Shown here: one piece after another, positions 13,831 to 23,500 of the stretch
Layout of the letters: every line of letters starts with the position of its first letter
How positions within the stretch are numbered: the stretch's first letter is position 1
Assembly (NCBI RefSeq): GCF_014202215.1
Contig: NZ_JACHGB010000001.1
Coordinates: 705,377-769,376, forward strand
Length of the DNA: 64,000 bases
Reading direction: 5' to 3'
Origin: Quisquiliibacterium transsilvanicum
Lineage (GTDB): Bacteria; Pseudomonadota; Gammaproteobacteria; Burkholderiales; Burkholderiaceae_E
Notes under the pieces: model-generated
The model's input: only the letters and a program-made list of their open reading frames with translations
Told to the model about the DNA's origin: nothing
Database searches by the model: none
Translations under genes and position numbers: made by a program

Positions 13831-14505
13831 TCAGCTGATGTAGGAAGCGAGCTTCTCGCGAAGCACGAGCTTGCCCTCGGGCAGGGGGAGGATGTAGCCA
13901 TCGATCTCCAGCCCCTTCATCACGCGCGAGACCATCTCGCGGGAAGCGCCGATCATCTTGGCGATGTCCTGCCGGGGGAGCTTGTTCTTCACGATCCGCT
14001 CGCCGTTGACGTCCTCGGAGAAGTCGAGCAGCACCCGGGCGACGCGACCGTAGACGTCGAGCAGCGCCAGGGTCTCGATCTTCTTGTCGGCCTCGCGCAG
14101 GCGGCGCACCAGGCCGCGCATCACCGACATCGCCATGTCGGGGCTCTGCGCCAGCATGGCCTTGAAGGCCTCCTTGCTCACCGCGATGAACTCGGAGGTT
14201 TCCAGCGTGATCACGCTCGCCGAACGCGGGGCGTCGTCGATCAGGCTCATCTCGCCGAAGTATTCTCCGGAGCCGAGCACCGCCAGGATGACCTCCTTGC
14301 CCTCGGAGTCCGAGCGCTGCACCTTGGCCCGGCCCGCCAGCAGGATGTACATGGACTGCGAGGGTTCGCCCTCGGACACGATGGTGCGGCCCTTCGGATA
14401 GCTGCGGCGCGCGCTGCCTGCCGCGAGCTGCTCGAACTGTGGCTCGGTCAGCCCGGCGAACAGCGGCACCCTGCGCAGGAATGCCTTGATATCTTCATGC
14501 GCCAT
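13831..14505 (-). CDS. Crp/Fnr-family transcriptional regulator
   Basis: 224 residues. Cyclic-nucleotide-binding domain (about 20-135) with [19 protein letters not shown], close to the cAMP-binding cassette (GE...R-S), followed by the dimer helix and a winged helix with recognition helix [16 protein letters not shown]. No N-terminal Cys cluster, so it is not an Fnr-type iron-sulfur sensor. The ATG at 14505 follows GAGGTGG at good spacing; a GTG 7 codons upstream is less likely. It precedes ftsK by 13 bp and is divergent from trxB, the same arrangement seen in other Burkholderiales. Likely a CRP-like activator; ligand not proven. Confidence 0.9.
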   Translation of the reverse strand: MAHEDIKAFLRRVPLFAGLTEPQFEQLAAGSARRSYPKGRTIVSEGEPSQSMYILLAGRAKVQRSDSEGKEVILAVLGSGEYFGEMSLIDDAPRSASVITLETSEFIAVSKEAFKAMLAQSPDMAMSVMRGLVRRLREADKKIETLALLDVYGRVARVLLDFSEDVNGERIVKNKLPRQDIAKMIGASREMVSRVMKGLEIDGYILPLPEGKLVLREKLASYIS

Positions 14506-14530
14506 ACCCACCTCGAACGGTTGCACTCCC

Positions 14531-15595
<1,065 letters not shown>

Positions 15596-15669
15596 CGCGG
15601 CAGCTTCCGGAGCGGCCTGGCCGTCCCGGAGCGCCCGCGCAGGCATCCACCCTCCCCCGGCCCGCCGAC

Positions 15670-16344
15670 ATGATCCGTCCGGTCAAGAGTTTCGATGCGC
15701 TCGGCGGGCTGCGCGAGGCGCTGCGCGCCCGGGACCGCGCGCGCGAGGCAGAGCGCGAACGGCTGCGCCTGGAGCGCGCGCGCGCCGAGCGCGAGGCCGG
15801 GCTGTTCCGCGCGTCGATCGGCGAGGCCGTGCCGCTCAAGCCCACCGGCCGGGTCGATCCATCCCTTCCCTCGCCGCCGCCGCATCCGCGCCAGCGCGAG
15901 CTCGACGAGCGTGCGGCGCTGGCCGCCTCTCTTTCGGACGAGATCGGCATCGAGCAGCTGCTCGACACCGACGAGGAACTCTCGTTCCGCAGGGAGAACG
16001 TGGGCCCCGACGTGCTGCCCAGGCTGCGCCGCGGCCACTGGGTGGTGCAGAACCAGCTCGACCTTCATGGGCTGAGGGTCGATGAGGCCCGCGAGGCGCT
16101 GGTCGCCTTCATCGCGCGCGCGCTCAAGCGCGAGCAGCGCTGCCTGCGGGTGATCCACGGCAAGGGCCTGGGCTCGGCCGGCAAGGAACCGGTGCTCAAG
16201 GGCAAGGTGCTCAAGTGGCTGGTGCAGCGCGACGAGGTGCTCGCCTTCTGCCAGGCGCGCCCGACCGATGGCGGCGCCGGGGCGCTGATCGTGCTGCTGC
16301 GCCCCGCGGCGCGCAGTGCGACGGCGCGTCCGCCGAGGCGCTGA
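15670..16344 (+). CDS. Smr-domain protein
   Basis: 224 residues. N-terminal 60 residues form a highly charged Arg/Glu/Ala helix (probable coiled coil). The Smr (small MutS-related) domain lies at about 130-215 with the diagnostic LDLHG (in NQLDLHGLRVDEARE) and HGKG (VIHGKGLGS) motifs. Smr domains are nucleases or nucleic-acid binders; this stand-alone type resembles E. coli SmrA/SmrB. SmrB cleaves mRNA at collided ribosomes; whether this protein does so is not shown. The gene follows trxB and probably shares its transcript. Confidence 0.88.
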   Translation: MIRPVKSFDALGGLREALRARDRAREAERERLRLERARAEREAGLFRASIGEAVPLKPTGRVDPSLPSPPPHPRQRELDERAALAASLSDEIGIEQLLDTDEELSFRRENVGPDVLPRLRRGHWVVQNQLDLHGLRVDEAREALVAFIARALKREQRCLRVIHGKGLGSAGKEPVLKGKVLKWLVQRDEVLAFCQARPTDGGAGALIVLLRPAARSATARPPRR

Positions 16345-16400
16345 CGAGCCAGCCGCGGTCGACGGCCGGGCCGCAGGGTAGCGTCGGCCGCCCGCGCGGA

Positions 16401-17198
16401 TCAGCCGAGCGCACGCGCCAGCAGCAGCACGGACACCACCAGGCTCACCCAGGCGAAGGCCTGCCGCAGCCGCCCAGGGTCGAGACCGCGCGCGAAGCGC
16501 CGCCCGATCAGCAGGGCCGCAGTGGCCCCAGCCGCGAACGGACCGGCCACCCGCCAGTCCAGCGTGCCCTGCACGATGGCTGCCGTCACTCCGCTGACCG
16601 ACACCAGCGCGATCACCGCGAGCGAGGTGGCGTGGATGCTGCGCAGGTCGAGATCGGTGTTGCGGGACAGGGACGGCACGATCACGAAGCCGCCGCCCAC
16701 GCCCAGAAGTCCGCTGAGCAGGCCCGACAGGCTGCCGGTCGCCGCGAGCGCCCGCGCGCACGGCCAGGTCCATGCCAGCCGCCCCTCGGCCGGGTTCACC
16801 TGGCACGGCAGCGGGCGCCCTGCGTCCGGGTCGACCGGCGCGGGCGGCTTGAGCGATCGCCAGGCGACGAAGGCCAGCAGCAGCGCGAAGGCGACCAGCA
16901 GCGGGCGGTTGGGAAGACGCTGCGCCAGCGCCACGCCCAGCGGGGCGACGAGGATGCCGGCAAGGCCGATCATCGACGCTGCGCGGTAACGGACGACACG
17001 CTCGCGCAGGCCGAGCAGCGCGCCGACCGCGGAGGCGATGCCGACCGCCGCGAGACCGACGGGCGCCGCCTGCTGCACCGGCAGGTGCAGGCCGAACACC
17101 AGCAGCGGCATCGCGAGGATGCCGCCGCCGGCGCCGGTGAACGCGAGCACCAGCCCGATCAGGGAGCCGAGCGCGGCGGAGAGGGCCAGGGTCTCCAT
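16401..17198 (-). CDS. Sulfite exporter TauE/SafE-family permease
   Basis: 265 residues with about eight hydrophobic helices and the duplicated TauE/SafE repeat: GLVLAFTGAGGGILAMPLLVFGL in the first half and SGLLSGLLGVGGGFVIVPSL in the second. The family exports sulfite, sulfoacetate or related anions. It follows the persulfide dioxygenase gene by 11 bp, so the two are almost surely one transcript. Persulfide dioxygenase makes sulfite; export of that sulfite is the natural role here, though this is an inference from context. Confidence 0.87.
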   Translation of the reverse strand: METLALSAALGSLIGLVLAFTGAGGGILAMPLLVFGLHLPVQQAAPVGLAAVGIASAVGALLGLRERVVRYRAASMIGLAGILVAPLGVALAQRLPNRPLLVAFALLLAFVAWRSLKPPAPVDPDAGRPLPCQVNPAEGRLAWTWPCARALAATGSLSGLLSGLLGVGGGFVIVPSLSRNTDLDLRSIHATSLAVIALVSVSGVTAAIVQGTLDWRVAGPFAAGATAALLIGRRFARGLDPGRLRQAFAWVSLVVSVLLLARALG

Positions 17199-17209
17199 GG
17201 TCGGTCAGG

Positions 17210-18130
17210 TCAGAGCAGGTCGAGCGGGATCTTGAGGTAGCGCACGCCGTTGTCCTCCGGCGGCGGCAGGCAGCCGGCCCGCATGTTGACCTGCACCGAG
17301 GGCAGGATCAGGGTCGGCATCTCGAGCGTCGCGTCGCGCTTCTTGCGCATCCCGACGAACTCGGCCTCGGTGACGCCGTCATGCACGTGGACGTTGCCGG
17401 CACGCTGCTCGGCCACCGTGCAGACGTGGCGCAGCGGGCGCCCCCCGGGACGGTAGTCGTGGCACATGTACAGGCGGGTGGCCGGCGGCAGGCGCAGCAC
17501 GCGCGCGATCGAGCGGTAGAGCGTGGCGGCATCGCCGCCCGGAAAGTCGCAGCGCGCGGTGCCGTAGTCCGGCATGAAGAGTGTGTCGCCGACGAAGGCG
17601 ACGGTCTCGTCTCCCTCCCCGACAACGTAGGTCATGCAGGCCGGCGTGTGACCCGGCGTGTGCATGGCGCGGGCCGGGATGCCGCCGATCGAGAAGCGGT
17701 CGCCGTCCTCGAACAGCCGGTCGAACTGGCTGCCGTCGCGCGCGAACTCGCTGCCCGCGTTGAAGAGCCTGCCGAAGGTCTCCTGTACGACGGTGATGCG
17801 CGCCCCGATCGCCACCAGGCCGCCGAGCGCCTTGCGCAGGTGCGGGGCCGCCGACAGGTGGTCCGCATGCACATGGGTCTCGAGCAGCCACTGCACCGTC
17901 GCGCCAAGCTCGCGCACGCGGGCGATCACGCGGTCGGCCCCGTCGGTGCTTGTGCGCCCGGACTTCGGGTCGAAGTCCAGCACGCTGTCGATCAGTGCGC
18001 ACTGCATCGTCCGCCGGTCAAGGACCAGGTAGGTGAAGGTGGACGACGCCTCGTCGAAGAAGGTCTCCACCTGCGGCCGGGCATCTCCGCCCGCGTGCGC
18101 GGTCGGGGGCATGCCTGCGTTCTCGCTCAT
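17210..18130 (-). CDS. ETHE1-like persulfide dioxygenase (metallo-beta-lactamase fold)
   Basis: 306 residues. Metal ligands are in order: THVHADHL (HxHxDH), HTPGHTPA, GDTLF (Asp) and MCHDY (His). The pattern TYLVLDRRTMQCALIDSVLDFDPKSGRT is typical of the ETHE1/Blh branch, which oxidises glutathione persulfide to sulfite using a single non-haem iron. Start ATG 18130 yields MSENAG; it lies 7 bp after the stop of the MocA-like gene. Paired with a TauE/SafE exporter directly downstream. No BigR-type ArsR repressor or rhodanese is adjacent. Confidence 0.88.
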   Translation of the reverse strand: MSENAGMPPTAHAGGDARPQVETFFDEASSTFTYLVLDRRTMQCALIDSVLDFDPKSGRTSTDGADRVIARVRELGATVQWLLETHVHADHLSAAPHLRKALGGLVAIGARITVVQETFGRLFNAGSEFARDGSQFDRLFEDGDRFSIGGIPARAMHTPGHTPACMTYVVGEGDETVAFVGDTLFMPDYGTARCDFPGGDAATLYRSIARVLRLPPATRLYMCHDYRPGGRPLRHVCTVAEQRAGNVHVHDGVTEAEFVGMRKKRDATLEMPTLILPSVQVNMRAGCLPPPEDNGVRYLKIPLDLL

Positions 18131-18137
18131 GCCGTGC

Positions 18138-18914
18138 TCATTCCTCGGCCTGCGGCCGGCCGATGGGGCGGCCCAGCCTGCGCTCCAGCCGATCGATGTC
18201 CTCGGGAGTGTCGAGATCGACCGTGAAGTGATCGCTGCCGGCCTCGTGGCGGCAGACCTCCTCTGGATGGGTCCGCAGATAAGCGCGCAGTCCGCCGACG
18301 GCGTCGTCCTCGCAATCGGGAGCCGGTGCCGATTGCCGGGCCCCGCCGGCACCCCCGGCACCCCCGGCACCCCCGGCACCCCCGGCCGCCGCGTCGGCGA
18401 CCACCCTGGCCGCGACAGCGGCGCTCACGATCACCGGATTGCCGCGCTGCCCCTGGAAGAAAGGCACCAGCGCATTCGTTCCCGCAGGCCGGACGGCGAA
18501 CGCGTCGATCAGCGCGCGCAGGTCCCGCGCATCCACCAGCGCCAGGTCGACCAGCGCGACCAGCGCCGCATCGATCCCCGCCGGCAGTGCGGCGAGCCCG
18601 GCAAGCACCGAGGACTGCTGACCACGCCGATGATCCGGGTTGCTCACCACGACCGCCCCCTGCCCTTCGACCAGCGGCAGGATCAGTTCGCGCCGGTGGC
18701 CCAGCACGACGACCACGTCGCGGATCCCGGCCTCGCTGAAGATGCGCAGCCATCTGCGCACCAGCGGCTCGCCGTCCAGCTCCAGCCTGCGCTTGTCGAT
18801 GCCGCCCATCCGCCGCGACTCGCCGGCGGCGAGCAGCACGGCGCCCACCCGCAGCGCCGGCGCCGGCGCCGGCGCCGGCGCAGTCTGCCCCGCGCCAGCG
18901 TCCCAGCCGCTCAT
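18138..18914 (-). CDS. MocA/MobA-like nucleotidyltransferase
   Basis: 258 residues. N-terminal signature LLAAGESRRMGGIDKRRL matches the LAAGxSxRMGxxK nucleotide-binding loop of NTP_transf_3 proteins, and LVALVDLALVDARDL is the usual metal-binding LxDxP-like region, here lacking the proline. Relatives attach CMP or GMP to molybdopterin to make the cofactor for molybdenum hydroxylases such as the IorB-like enzyme at 54.3-56.6 kb. Two simple repeats lie in the gene: an N-terminal Ala-Pro stretch and a Gly-Gly-Ala run (18351-18386). Start ATG overlaps the flavoprotein stop as ATGA. Confidence 0.75.
   Translation of the reverse strand: MSGWDAGAGQTAPAPAPAPALRVGAVLLAAGESRRMGGIDKRRLELDGEPLVRRWLRIFSEAGIRDVVVVLGHRRELILPLVEGQGAVVVSNPDHRRGQQSSVLAGLAALPAGIDAALVALVDLALVDARDLRALIDAFAVRPAGTNALVPFFQGQRGNPVIVSAAVAARVVADAAAGGAGGAGGAGGAGGARQSAPAPDCEDDAVGGLRAYLRTHPEEVCRHEAGSDHFTVDLDTPEDIDRLERRLGRPIGRPQAEE
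18351..18386. repeat. 9-bp tandem repeat inside the MocA-like gene
   Basis: Four exact copies of ACCCCCGGC, giving a Gly-Gly-Ala run in the minus-strand protein. Unit length keeps the frame, so copy-number change would alter only the loop length. Confidence 0.9.
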
Positions 18915-20173
18915 TCGCTGACCGCCATCCCGGCGGCAAAGCCCGAGGACCAGGCCCACTGGAAGTTGTAGCCGCCCAGCCAGCCGGTGACGTCCACCAC
19001 CTCGCCGACGAAGTGCAGCCCCGGAACCTCGCGGGCCTGCATGGTCCGCGGATCCAGCGCGGCGGTGGCCACTCCGCCCGAGGTCACCTCGGCCTTGCGG
19101 TAGCCCTCGGTGCCGGAGGGGTGCAGTTCCCAGCGCTGCACCGAGCCGGCCAGCTCGCGCAGCGCGCGCTTGCCGACCTCGGCCACCCGGGTCTCCGGGC
19201 GCACGCCGGGGTGGTTCGCGCCGAAGCGCTCCACCCACAGCGCGGCAAGGCGCCGCGGGAGCGAGGCCGCCAGCAGCGTCGCCAGCTGCTGGCGCGCCTC
19301 GGGCTGGGCATCGATCCAGACCTGTTCGAGGCGGCGCGCGGGGGCCAGGTCGATCTCCAGCGGCGTGCCCGGCCGCCAGAAACTGGAGATCTGCAGCACC
19401 GCCGGGCCCGACAGGCCGCGATGGGTGAACAGCAGGTCCTCGCGGAAACGCGGCGCATCCGGCTGCGCGGGCGCGGCGATGTCCACCTCCAGCGCCACGC
19501 CCGCCAGCGCGCCGAAGGGCGCCCAGTCGGCGGCATCGAAGGTGAGCGGTACCAGCGCCGGCCGCGTCTCGACGATGCGCAGGCCGAACTGCCGGGCGAT
19601 CCGGTAGCCGAGGTCGCTGGCCCCGGTCTTGGGGATCGACAGGCCGCCGGTGGCCACCACCAGCGAGCGCGTCCGCACGACGCCCGCGTCGGTGTCGACC
19701 TCGAAGCCGCCCTCTCCCGGATCGGCCCGGCGCACCCCGTGCACCCGGCAGCCCAGGCGCCAGGCCACGCCGCCGGACTCGGCCTCCTCGCGCAGCATGC
19801 GGACGATGCGCAGGCTGCTGTCGTCGCAGAACAGCTGCCCGCGGTGCTTCTCGTGCCAGGGGATCCGGTGGCGGGCCACCAGCTCGAGGAATCGTTTCGG
19901 CAGGTAGGCGCGCAGCGCGTGCCGCGCGAAACGCGGCTCGGAGCCCGCGTAGCGCTCGAGCCGACCGGCATCCACGTTGGTGAAGTTGCAGCGCCCGCCG
20001 CCCGAGATGCGGATCTTCTCGCCGGGCTGCGCCGCGTGGTCGATGACCACGACCCGCGCGCCGCGCTGGCCCGCCACCCCTGCGCAGAACATCCCCGCAG
20101 CCCCGGCCCCGAGCACGGCGACGTCGAAGGACTGCGGCCCGGCTCCACCCTCTGCTCGACAGGGGCGGCTCAT
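18911..20173 (-). CDS. HI0933-type flavoprotein (aminoacetone-oxidase-family FAD enzyme)
   Basis: 420 residues. The N-terminus has the dinucleotide-binding motif VLGAGAAGMFCAGVAGQRG and the strongly conserved EKIRISGGGRCNFTN. VVATGGLSIPKTGASDLGYRIARQFG and the C-terminal HFVGEVVDVTGWLGGYNFQWAWSSGFAAG complete the HI0933/YhiN signature. The family is annotated as NAD(P)/FAD-dependent oxidoreductase; the physiological substrate is unknown. First gene of an apparent four-gene minus-strand run (flavoprotein, MocA-like, persulfide dioxygenase, TauE/SafE) with ATGA coupling to the second gene. Start ATG 20173; the frame is open upstream but without conserved sequence. Confidence 0.88.
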   Translation of the reverse strand: MSRPCRAEGGAGPQSFDVAVLGAGAAGMFCAGVAGQRGARVVVIDHAAQPGEKIRISGGGRCNFTNVDAGRLERYAGSEPRFARHALRAYLPKRFLELVARHRIPWHEKHRGQLFCDDSSLRIVRMLREEAESGGVAWRLGCRVHGVRRADPGEGGFEVDTDAGVVRTRSLVVATGGLSIPKTGASDLGYRIARQFGLRIVETRPALVPLTFDAADWAPFGALAGVALEVDIAAPAQPDAPRFREDLLFTHRGLSGPAVLQISSFWRPGTPLEIDLAPARRLEQVWIDAQPEARQQLATLLAASLPRRLAALWVERFGANHPGVRPETRVAEVGKRALRELAGSVQRWELHPSGTEGYRKAEVTSGGVATAALDPRTMQAREVPGLHFVGEVVDVTGWLGGYNFQWAWSSGFAAGMAVSE

Positions 20174-20253
20174 GCTGGCAAGCTCGAAAGAGACATCTTC
20201 TCCATGATCCGGCAAGACTTTAACAGCCGGCCGCACCGGCACTGCGCCTCGCG

Positions 20254-20937
20254 ATGATCGACACCTTCCTGCTCCACGTTCCCGAGCTCGCACTGGCGGC
20301 GGCCCTGGCGTGGGGCGCCGGGCTGCGCCTGTACCTGGTGGTCTTCGTGCTGGGGCTGGCCGGGTACGCCGGCTGGTGGCCGCTGCCCGAGCACCTGCAG
20401 GCGCTGTCCCATCCGATCGTCATGGCCGCCTCGGGCTTCATGGCGGTGGTCGAGCTGTTCGCGGACAAGCTCCCCTGGCTGGACAGCCTGTGGGACCTGC
20501 TGCACACGCTGATCCGAATTCCCGCCGGCGCCGCGCTGGCGGCGGGGGTGTTCGGCGACGCGGGCACTGCCACGACGCTGGCGGCAGCGCTGCTGGGCGG
20601 CTCGCTCACTGCCGCCACCCACCTCACCAAGTCCGGCACGCGCGCGGCAGTCAATGCCTCCCCCGAGCCATTCTCCAACGTCGCGCTGTCGCTGTCCGAG
20701 GACGCGCTCGTGATCGGCGGCGCCTGGCTGGCCTTCGAGCATCCGCTGATCTTCCTGGCGCTGCTGCTGGTCTTCCTGGTCGTCGCTGCGCTGCTGCTGC
20801 GGATGATCCTGCGCGGGCTGCGCCGCATGCTCGGCGCCTGGCGCGGCGAGCCCCGCCGCGGCGATGCACCGCACGGCGGCGCGGCGCTCAGCCCGCCAGC
20901 TCGAGCAGCAGATCCGCCAGCAGACCCGGGGAGATGA
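20254..20937 (+). CDS. DUF4126 integral membrane protein
   Basis: 227 residues with four or five hydrophobic segments. The pattern GAGLRLYLVVFVLGLAGYAG near the N-terminus, followed by KLPWLDSLWDLLHTLIRIPAGA and THLTKSGTRAAVNASPEPFSN, matches the DUF4126 family. Function is unknown. The C-terminal 30 residues are Pro/Ala/Arg-rich and their last 50 bp overlap the esterase gene on the other strand. Divergent from the HI0933-type flavoprotein. Confidence 0.8.
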   Translation: MIDTFLLHVPELALAAALAWGAGLRLYLVVFVLGLAGYAGWWPLPEHLQALSHPIVMAASGFMAVVELFADKLPWLDSLWDLLHTLIRIPAGAALAAGVFGDAGTATTLAAALLGGSLTAATHLTKSGTRAAVNASPEPFSNVALSLSEDALVIGGAWLAFEHPLIFLALLLVFLVVAALLLRMILRGLRRMLGAWRGEPRRGDAPHGGAALSPPARAADPPADPGR

Positions 20938-21625
20938 TCATCGCGTCGTGGCCGCTGGCCAGGGTGCGATGCCGCCAGGACGCGTCTGCGCGCATGCGCG
21001 CATAGGTCGCCCGCATCGGCGCGTAGGGCGGATCGGTGACCTCGACGTAAGTGCGCGCCAGCCCGGCGCTGCCGCCGTGCTCGAAGAGGATTTCGTGCAG
21101 GTAGGTGCCGGCGGGCATCGGGCCGAGGCGCTCCCGCAGCAGCTGGCGCTGCGCCGGATCGGAGACGCCCAGTGCCTCGGGCGGCGGCGGCGGCAGCGCC
21201 ACCCCGGCGCCCGCGTCGGCGATCGCCAGCAGGCGCGCCTGGCGGTCGGCGACCTCGTTGAAGTCGGCCCAGCGCCAGCGCACTGCGTCGTCGGGCGGCG
21301 CCACCGCGTCCAGGTAGACATAGTGGGCGACCCGCTCGCGCAGCCGGTCGGCCACGCCGGAGACGACGTTGCCTGCGTAGCTGTGACCGACCAGCACGCA
21401 GCCATCGAGCCGCTCCCACTCGATCAGCCTGGTCACGTCCTCGACGTGCGTGGGCAGCCCCACCTGGGCGCCGAACAGGTGCGCCCGGTCGGCCAGCCCG
21501 GTGAGCGTGGGCGCGAACACGCGATGGCCCGCGGCCTGCAGGCGCGCTGCCACCTCGGCCCAGCACCAGCCGCCATGCCAGGCCCCATGCACCAGCACGA
21601 AGGGGCGCTTCACTTCAGGCCTCAC
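20888..21625 (-). CDS. Alpha/beta hydrolase, salicylate-esterase / hydroxynitrile-lyase type
   Basis: 245 residues. Begins with the oxyanion motif FVLVHGAWHGGWCW; nucleophile elbow GHSYAG with Ser82; C-terminal His226 in SGHDAMI. The order and length match the plant methylesterase / hydroxynitrile lyase-like branch found in many bacteria. Substrate not predictable, probably a small ester. Lies 10 bp downstream of glnB on the same strand. Its 3' end overlaps the DUF4126 gene by 50 bp. Confidence 0.82.
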   Translation of the reverse strand: MRPEVKRPFVLVHGAWHGGWCWAEVAARLQAAGHRVFAPTLTGLADRAHLFGAQVGLPTHVEDVTRLIEWERLDGCVLVGHSYAGNVVSGVADRLRERVAHYVYLDAVAPPDDAVRWRWADFNEVADRQARLLAIADAGAGVALPPPPPEALGVSDPAQRQLLRERLGPMPAGTYLHEILFEHGGSAGLARTYVEVTDPPYAPMRATYARMRADASWRHRTLASGHDAMIISPGLLADLLLELAG

Positions 21626-21635
21626 GCCTCAACTC

Positions 21636-22061
<426 letters not shown>

Positions 22062-22075
22062 CTATAGAATGAGCC

Positions 22076-22103
22076 GGGCGCCCACGGGCGCCCACGGGCG
22101 CAC
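22076..22103. repeat. Short 10-bp tandem repeat
   Basis: Two full copies and a partial third of GGGCGCCCAC in the glnB / COG3146 divergent intergenic region. TATAGA at 22063-22068 just before it may be a promoter element for the plus-strand gene. Confidence 0.7.
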
Positions 22104-22181
22104 ATCCGCGGGCAGCGCGGCGCCCGCGCCACGCGCGCCCAGGGAACCTGGAATGCGGACCCTGGAACCGACTGTCGAACA

Positions 22182-23378
22182 GTGAACGATTATCGCACGC
22201 GCATCCTGCGCAACCTGGACGAAGTGCACGCTCCCGCATGGGACGGACTGGTGCGCGCCAGCACCGGCGCCGACGCGCCCACCTTCCTTCGCCACGACTT
22301 CCTGGCTGCGCTCGAGCGCAACGGCTGCGTTGGCCCGGGCACCGGCTGGCAGCCCGAGCACCTGTGCCTGTTCGACGGCGAGCGGCTGGCCGCCGCCGCG
22401 CCGCTCTACCGCAAGCGGCACTCCTGGGGCGAGTACGTGTTCGACTGGGCCTGGGCGGACGCCTATGAACGGCACGGGCTGCGCTATTACCCGAAACTGG
22501 TCTGCGCCGTGCCCTTCACGCCGGTCACGGGCCCGCGCCTGCTTGCCCCGGACCGCCCTGCCCGCGATGCGCTGGCCGCGGCGCTGGTGGCCCATGCCCG
22601 CGCCACGCGCGTATCGTCGCTTCACGTACTCTTTCCCGACCACGCCGACGTCGAAGCGCTGCAGGCGCAGGAGCTGTCGATGCGGCGCGGCGTGCAGTTC
22701 CACTGGCGCAACGGCGGCTACCGCAGTTTCGACGATTTCCTCGCCAGCCTTGCGCAGCCCAAGCGAAAGAAGATCCGGGCCGAGCGGCGCAAGGTGCGCG
22801 AAGCCGGCGTGAGCTTCCTGCGGCTGACGGGCGGCGAGATCGGTGCGGCGCAGCTGGACTTCTTCGTGCGCTGCTACGACGCCACCTACGCGGCGCACGG
22901 TTCCACGCCCTACCTGGGCCGCGGCTTCTTCGGCGAGATCGCCCGCAGCATGGGGGACCGGCTGATCCTGGTGCTGGCGATTCGCGACGGCCGGCCGATC
23001 GCCTCCAGCCTGCTGGTGCGCGACGAGGACCGCCTGTACGGCCGCTATTGGGGGGCGGTGGAGCACGTGCCCTGCCTGCACTTCGAGACCGCCTACTACC
23101 AGGCGATCGAGGCGGCGATCGAACTCGGCGTCCAGGCGATCGAAGGCGGCGCGCAGGGCGAGCACAAGATGGCGCGCGGCTTCCTGGCCGAGCAGACCTG
23201 CTCGCTGCACTGGCTCGCCGAACCGGCATTCGCCGACGCGGTCGACCGCTTCCTGGCGCGCGAGGGACAGGCGATCGACGGCTACCTGGACGAGCTCACC
23301 GAGCGCTCGCCGTTCCGCGCGGAGGCGCCGCCAGCGCCGCCAGCGCTGCCGGCCACGGGCGCCGGACCAGCGGCCTGA
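22182..23378 (+). CDS. GNAT/FemAB-like N-acyltransferase family protein (DUF482, COG3146)
   Basis: 398 residues starting at GTG. Contains the family features WDGLVRASTGADAPTFLRHDFLAALE, the central PKRKKIRAERRKVREAG, and the C-terminal GGAQGEHKMARGFLAEQTCSLHWL, which are diagnostic of COG3146 (DUF482). Structural relatives are FemX/GNAT aminoacyl or acyl transferases; the substrate is not established. Ala/Pro-rich C-terminal tail. Divergent from glnB and convergent with the RND pump; a strong nested hairpin begins in its stop codon. Confidence 0.85.
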   Translation: MNDYRTRILRNLDEVHAPAWDGLVRASTGADAPTFLRHDFLAALERNGCVGPGTGWQPEHLCLFDGERLAAAAPLYRKRHSWGEYVFDWAWADAYERHGLRYYPKLVCAVPFTPVTGPRLLAPDRPARDALAAALVAHARATRVSSLHVLFPDHADVEALQAQELSMRRGVQFHWRNGGYRSFDDFLASLAQPKRKKIRAERRKVREAGVSFLRLTGGEIGAAQLDFFVRCYDATYAAHGSTPYLGRGFFGEIARSMGDRLILVLAIRDGRPIASSLLVRDEDRLYGRYWGAVEHVPCLHFETAYYQAIEAAIELGVQAIEGGAQGEHKMARGFLAEQTCSLHWLAEPAFADAVDRFLAREGQAIDGYLDELTERSPFRAEAPPAPPALPATGAGPAA

Positions 23379-23414
23379 CCCGGGGAACCGTCCCAGGGGA
23401 CGTTGCCTCGGGTC
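23377..23414. terminator. Nested inverted repeat between convergent genes
   Basis: Outer arms GACCCG (23377-23382) and CGGGTC (23409-23414); inner arms CGTCCC (23389-23394) and GGGACG (23397-23402) with a 2-nt AG gap; several of the bases between also pair. It spans the stop codon of the upstream gene. No T-run follows, so it may be a Rho-assisted or bidirectional terminator, or a REP-like palindrome. Confidence 0.45.
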
Positions 23415-23500
23415 AACGCTGATCTGGACAGGGGCTGTGGGCAGCGCGCGCACGCACGCCGCGCCTAGGCGTCGGTCCCGCCCGGCCCATCCTTCGCCTG

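Noticed and set aside
13817..13901. Longer FtsK start at 13901
   Set aside because: It would overlap the crp-like gene by 71 bp and adds a low-complexity stretch; the GTG at 13817 has a better placed ribosome-binding site.
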